Source: an uncultured Eubacteriales bacterium (lineage in GTDB: Bacteria; Bacillota; Clostridia; Lachnospirales; Lachnospiraceae). Taken from it: a stretch of 45,323 nucleotides of DNA. Positions 42,408 to 45,323 of the stretch are shown here, piece by piece. Every line of letters starts with the position of its first letter. The first letter of the stretch is position 1. The DNA is taken from assembly GCA_900316115.1 (NCBI GenBank), contig ONBN01000028.1, positions 1-45,323 of the forward strand, in the 5' to 3' direction. The notes beneath the pieces were generated by a model. That model searched no databases. It was not told the DNA's origin and saw only the letters and a program-made list of their open reading frames with translations. A program made the translations under genes and the position numbers.

Positions 42408-44234
42408 CTACTCCACAGTTACAGACTTTGCCAGATTCCTTGGCTTATCTACATCCAGTCCTCTGCCTACGGAAACATAATATCCGAAAAGCTGAAGTGG
42501 AATGATTGCCAGAGAGTTGGTAAAATACTGGCTGGTCTTTGGAATATAGATCACATAATCTGCATTTTTCTCAATATCTGTATGTCCTAAATTGGTAAGA
42601 GCCATTACAAAGGCTCCCCTTGTCTTTACTTCCACAATATTGCTGATGGTCTTCGGATACAGCTTCTCCTGTGTTGCTACTGCAACAACAAGGGTACCAT
42701 CCTCGATCAGTGAAATAGTTCCATGCTTTAATTCTCCTGCTGCATAAGCTTCAGAATGAATGTAAGAGATCTCTTTTAATTTGAGAGATCCTTCCATAGC
42801 AATGGCATAGTCGATCCCACGGCCGATAAAGAACATATGGCCTGCTGCCAGATAACGGTTGGCAAATCTCTGAATCTTCTCTTTCATGCCGAACAGGGAC
42901 TCGATCTGATCCGGAAGCTGAATCAGGTCGCTTCTCAGCTGTGCAAATTCTTCATCTGTGATCATGCCTCTTACTTTGGCAAACTTCATGGAAAGCAGAT
43001 ACATAGCTGCAAGCTGTGCGCTGTATGCCTTGGTAGTAGCAACAGAAATCTCCGGGCCTGCCCATGTATACATTACATTATCTGCTTCCCTTGCAATAGA
43101 ACTTCCTACTACATTGACAATACCAAGTGTCCTTACTCCATGGCTCTTTGCATCACGAAGAGCAGCCAGTGAATCTGCTGTCTCTCCTGACTGGCTGATA
43201 ATGATCACCAGCATATTATCTTCATAGATGGGCTCACGATAACGGAACTCACTGGCTACATCTACTTCTACCGGAATCCTTGCCATACCCTCGATCACAT
43301 ATTTTGCAGTCATGCCTACATGGCTGGCGGAACCGCAGGCAACAATATCGATCTTACGAATGCTACGGATTTCTTCATCTGTCATACCCAGTTCTTCGAT
43401 TACCACATCATCGTCCTTCAGTCTGGGACTGATGGTATCTCTCACGGCCTTAGGCTCTTCATAAATCTCTTTCAGCATAAAGTGCTCATAACCGCCCTTT
43501 TCTGCTGCATTAATATCCCAGTCAATGGTTGTAGGGGTTTTCTCGATCTCTTCCCCATCAATATTATAAAAATGGATATTGTCACCGGAAAGGCATGCGA
43601 TCTCTTCATTCTCCATGTAATATACGCTTCTGGTATATTTCAGGATAGCAGGTACATCAGATGCGATCAGATTGCCCATGCTGCTTGCACCTACAATCAA
43701 AGGGCTGTCTTTACGTGCTGCATAAATATGATGAGGATGATCCTTAAACATGATCCCAAGTCCGTAGGATCCCTCTACTCTATGCATAACCTTCTCTATA
43801 GCATCTACAGGATCGCCCTTGTAATAATCTGTAAGCAGATGTACCAGTACCTCAGTATCTGTCTCAGAACGGAATTCGTAGCCCTTGTTTTCCAATTTTT
43901 TCTTTAATTTGGCATAGTTCTCAATAATTCCGTTATGTACTACTGCAATGGAATGATCCTTGTTAAAATGAGGATGTGCATTCACATCTGAAGGGCATCC
44001 ATGAGTTGCCCATCTGGTATGGCCGATCCCACAGCAACCCTTCATGGACTCGCCTCCATGGGTAAGTTCCTCCAGAACCTTAAGTCTGCCCATGGTTTTT
44101 TTCATCTGGATCTCCTGTCCGTCAAAGACAGCGATCCCTGCAGAATCATATCCTCTGTATTCCAGCTTTGAAAGACCGTCCAGCAAAATTGGTGCTGCCT
44201 GTTTTTCTCCAATATATCCAACTATTCCACACAT
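42408..44234 (-). CDS. glmS: Glutamine-fructose-6-phosphate aminotransferase (isomerizing)
   Basis: This 608-residue enzyme makes glucosamine-6-phosphate, the first step to UDP-GlcNAc and cell wall. The N-terminal glutaminase starts MCGIVGYIG with nucleophile Cys2 and has HTRWATHG and HNGIIEN. Two SIS domains show VACGSASHVGMTAKY, ISQSGETADSLAAL and the end LAKSVTVE. GGAGG lies 7 bases before the ATG. The wall-related hydrolase gene follows closely. The short 5' gap carries no recognisable glmS ribozyme. Confidence 0.97.
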   Translation of the reverse strand: MCGIVGYIGEKQAAPILLDGLSKLEYRGYDSAGIAVFDGQEIQMKKTMGRLKVLEELTHGGESMKGCCGIGHTRWATHGCPSDVNAHPHFNKDHSIAVVHNGIIENYAKLKKKLENKGYEFRSETDTEVLVHLLTDYYKGDPVDAIEKVMHRVEGSYGLGIMFKDHPHHIYAARKDSPLIVGASSMGNLIASDVPAILKYTRSVYYMENEEIACLSGDNIHFYNIDGEEIEKTPTTIDWDINAAEKGGYEHFMLKEIYEEPKAVRDTISPRLKDDDVVIEELGMTDEEIRSIRKIDIVACGSASHVGMTAKYVIEGMARIPVEVDVASEFRYREPIYEDNMLVIIISQSGETADSLAALRDAKSHGVRTLGIVNVVGSSIAREADNVMYTWAGPEISVATTKAYSAQLAAMYLLSMKFAKVRGMITDEEFAQLRSDLIQLPDQIESLFGMKEKIQRFANRYLAAGHMFFIGRGIDYAIAMEGSLKLKEISYIHSEAYAAGELKHGTISLIEDGTLVVAVATQEKLYPKTISNIVEVKTRGAFVMALTNLGHTDIEKNADYVIYIPKTSQYFTNSLAIIPLQLFGYYVSVGRGLDVDKPRNLAKSVTVE

Positions 44235-44308
44235 GAGATTACCTCCTGTTTTGTGTCTGTATGATCAGCTTCTTTTACTGTTTTATCGTGGAAAGCCTGT
44301 AAACTCAT
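44222..44308 (-). CDS. Possible 28-residue leader ORF overlapping the glmS start
   Basis: GGGGAG lies 3-4 bases before an ATG at 44308. The frame reads MSLQAFHDKTVKEADHTD and ends in TAG inside glmS codons 3-4, out of frame. Its start lies in the loop of the 11-base inverted repeat. It could couple or regulate glmS translation, or be chance. Confidence 0.3.
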   Translation of the reverse strand: MSLQAFHDKTVKEADHTDTKQEVISCVE

Positions 44309-44327
44309 AAACTCCCCCACGATAAAA
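44281..44327 (-). terminator. Inverted repeat between the helicase gene and glmS
   Basis: TTTTATCGTGG pairs perfectly with CCACGATAAAA around a 25-base loop. It lies 18 bases after the helicase stop, so it may be a terminator, but on the minus strand only AACAG follows the stem. It could instead be a regulatory hairpin for glmS. Confidence 0.5.
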
Positions 44328-44345
44328 ACATATCAAAAGTATACC

Positions 44346-45323
44346 CTATTTTTCTGGTCTGTCAAGTGCTTTCCAGAATTCATCCAGCTTTCCCTCCAGT
44401 GTTGACAGGCTGCATCTTTGTCTGTCATCCCATTCCACTGGAAATAATTCTCCGTATTTTCTGTCTGCAAACCGCTCATCCAAAAGCAGGATCACCCCTG
44501 TATCATCCCTGGTCCTGATCACTCTTCCTGCTGCCTGAAGCACTTTATTCATACCAGGAAAACGATATGCATAATCAAACCCGTTCTCCCCTTTGTCTGT
44601 ATAATATCCTTTCAGGATCTCCCTTCTGATACTTACCTGCGGCAGTCCTGTACCTACGATCACAGCACCAATCAGTTTATCTCCGATCAGATCAATCCCC
44701 TCGGAAAATATACCTCCCATAATACAAAAGGCAGCAAAGGTATCTTCATGTGTGTCAAATTCCTGAAGAAAGGCTTCTCTTTCTCTTTCGCCCATGCCAG
44801 GATTCTGACATACTGTACGAACCCAGTCAACAGAAAATTCTTCTTCATATACAGTATATACATCCTGTAAAAGCCGATATGATGGAAAAAAGATCATATA
44901 ATTTCCTTTTTTCTTCCATACAGTCCTGGCTATATATTCTGCGATCCGTCTGTATTCACCGTAATTTCTCCTGGTATACCGGCTGCTCACATCCACACCT
45001 GTAAGAATACACCTTTGTTCTTTTAAAAAAGGCGATCTTACATAAATCCCATAATCGTCCTGGCGCACACTTAAAAGCTTTCTGTAATAAGTCATAGGCA
45101 GAAGCGTTGCTGAGAAAAAAACAGTACTTATTCCCTTTTCAAGGGAAGCATTCAGATTCCCAGCTGGATTTACGCAGAACAGATGAAGGCGAAACCTCCC
45201 GTCCTCACTATTCTCTGTATAAACCACATAGTTCTCATCCACCAGTTCAGATATGTTAAGAAAATCCCTTACGGAAAAATAAAAGTCCAGAATCTGGTCT
45301 GACAGTTCCTGATTTCCCGGATC
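44346..45323 (-). CDS. DinG/XPD-type ATP-dependent DNA helicase (C-terminal part, cut by window edge)
   Basis: The frame is open to the window end and gives 325 residues of the second helicase lobe. Motifs seen are VFFSATLLPM (motif III-like), YMIFFPSYRLL (IV), GGIFSEGIDL (V), and NKVLQAAGRVIRTRDDTG (VI with the arginine fingers). This pattern marks superfamily 2 Rad3/XPD/DinG helicases that unwind 5'-3'. The Walker A/B motifs and any iron-sulfur cluster lie outside. A GTG at 45242 is internal, not a start. Confidence 0.88.
   Translation of the reverse strand, partial: DPGNQELSDQILDFYFSVRDFLNISELVDENYVVYTENSEDGRFRLHLFCVNPAGNLNASLEKGISTVFFSATLLPMTYYRKLLSVRQDDYGIYVRSPFLKEQRCILTGVDVSSRYTRRNYGEYRRIAEYIARTVWKKKGNYMIFFPSYRLLQDVYTVYEEEFSVDWVRTVCQNPGMGEREREAFLQEFDTHEDTFAAFCIMGGIFSEGIDLIGDKLIGAVIVGTGLPQVSIRREILKGYYTDKGENGFDYAYRFPGMNKVLQAAGRVIRTRDDTGVILLLDERFADRKYGELFPVEWDDRQRCSLSTLEGKLDEFWKALDRPEK

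Noticed and set aside
44235-44345. glmS ribozyme
   Set aside because: The gap is too short and lacks the conserved catalytic core sequence; only a simple inverted repeat is present.

Overview
The window reads as a chromosomal segment of a low-to-mid GC, anaerobic, spore-forming Firmicute of the Lachnospiraceae type. A Blautia/Dorea/Ruminococcus-like genus is an impression only. The grounds are a sigH gene in the classic cysS-mrnC-rlmB-sigH neighbourhood, a Spo0A-type DNA-binding protein, type 1B PyrD with PyrK, strong AGGAGG ribosome-binding sites, a perfect CIRCE operator, and several small protein families known mainly from Lachnospiraceae. Nearly all genes lie on the minus strand; the exceptions are a cold-shock gene, a DUF5721-like gene and an acidic membrane protein.

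Layout, left to right. 1-1017: the N-terminal part of clpC, cut by the window edge, preceded by a YtrA-type GntR regulator. 1133-6491: purE-purM-purN-purD followed by a flavodiiron protein and an SseB-like protein; purM is broken by an internal deletion plus frameshift. 6578-9988: an M29-type aminopeptidase, an HD hydrolase, a small membrane protein and a VanZ protein. 10026-14801: pyrC-pyrF-pyrK-pyrD-pyrE, ending in a previously unlisted 50-residue membrane peptide. 14922-18067: a cold-shock gene with a consensus promoter, a DegV protein, a DUF5721-like gene and an orphan Spo0A effector domain. 18068-20238: htpG with a CIRCE operator. 20396-25882: a large surface protein with HYDIN-like repeats, then a maf-HAD-HAD-small ORF operon. 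26069-28560: the acidic membrane protein, glnS and tRNA-Thr(GGT).

28668-36176 is the most interesting block. It is a tightly overlapping seven-gene operon with five TasA/camelysin-like secreted subunits, their dedicated ER-type signal peptidase SipW, and a 1043-residue SpaA-domain adhesin that has no sortase signal. One of the five subunits carries a PKTGD wall-anchor signal, so the operon looks like a complete set for a wall-rooted protein fibre or matrix with an adhesive component. Upstream lies a gene-free leader of about 510 bases with a 15-base tandem repeat and several inverted repeats, and then sigH.

36687-45323: sigH, rlmB, mrnC, cysS and ispF; ridA; a secreted class-A-beta-lactamase-fold protein with wall-binding-like repeats; glmS, with a possible leader ORF and no visible glmS ribozyme; and the C-terminal part of a DinG/XPD-type helicase running off the right edge.

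Protein families were assigned by recognising motifs and length. No database search was possible, so names of small families (DUF5721, DUF6142, SseB) are less certain than the enzymes.
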